Shown here: positions 5,486 through 5,497 of the stretch, in pieces
Layout of the letters: each line of letters starts with the position of its first letter
How positions within the stretch are numbered: the first letter of the stretch is position 1
DNA from: an uncultured Sphingomonadales bacterium
GTDB taxonomy: Bacteria; Pseudomonadota; Alphaproteobacteria; Sphingomonadales; Sphingomonadaceae
Length of the DNA stretch: 5,497 nt
Reading direction: 5' to 3'
NCBI GenBank assembly: GCA_903828025.1
Contig: CAIKKO010000363.1
Coordinates: 1-5,497 of the forward strand
Notes under the pieces: generated by a model
Database searches by the model: none
Told to the model about the DNA's origin: nothing
Seen by the model: only the letters and a program-made list of their open reading frames with translations
Made by a program: the position numbers and the translations under genes

Positions 5486-5497
5486 CGGGAAAGACTA

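Overview
The window comes from a GC-rich alphaproteobacterium, most likely a sphingomonad (Novosphingobium/Sphingobium/Erythrobacter type). The basis is the high-GC codon use, the paired soluble bacterial cytochromes P450 beside a carboxymuconolactone-decarboxylase-like gene, and the style of a chemotaxis-receptor tail. No rRNA, tRNA, CRISPR array or insertion sequence is visible, and the organism call is an inference.

Left block (1 to about 2940, very GC-rich). A cytochrome P450 runs off the left edge on the minus strand (1-650; N-terminal 216 residues present). It is divergent from a two-gene plus-strand operon: a small AhpD/carboxymuconolactone-decarboxylase-like protein (765-1352) overlapping by 4 bp a complete cytochrome P450 (1349-2623). 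The 114-bp divergent intergenic region carries an 8-bp inverted repeat that could be an operator. The set looks like part of an oxidative catabolic or biosynthetic cluster whose substrate cannot be read from the sequence. Converging on the second P450 is the C-terminal tail of a methyl-accepting chemotaxis protein (2637 to about 2942, minus strand), cut off at its 5' side.

Junction (about 2937-2946). The chemotaxis tail stops abruptly, and the next bases encode the last ~60 residues of a metallophosphoesterase on the plus strand (to 3116). Two unrelated gene ends are therefore joined back to front, a recombination scar. Sampled base composition also falls from here on.

Right block (about 2940-5497, lower GC, all intact genes on the minus strand). 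In transcription order these are a DUF3883 (NO VEIN C-terminal type, nuclease-like) protein (5485-4751), a small XRE-family HipB-like antitoxin (4691-4380) and a HipA-family Ser/Thr kinase toxin (4383-3121), the last two overlapping by ATGA. The short AT-rich gap before hipB holds two copies of the palindrome GGCCATATATGGCC, 41 bp apart, around a TTGACA box and a TATAAT box: a strong candidate for an autoregulated hipBA promoter. The block looks like part of an acquired accessory or defence island. HipA carries Gln where the family normally has the metal-binding Asn of its catalytic loop, so its kinase activity is worth testing.
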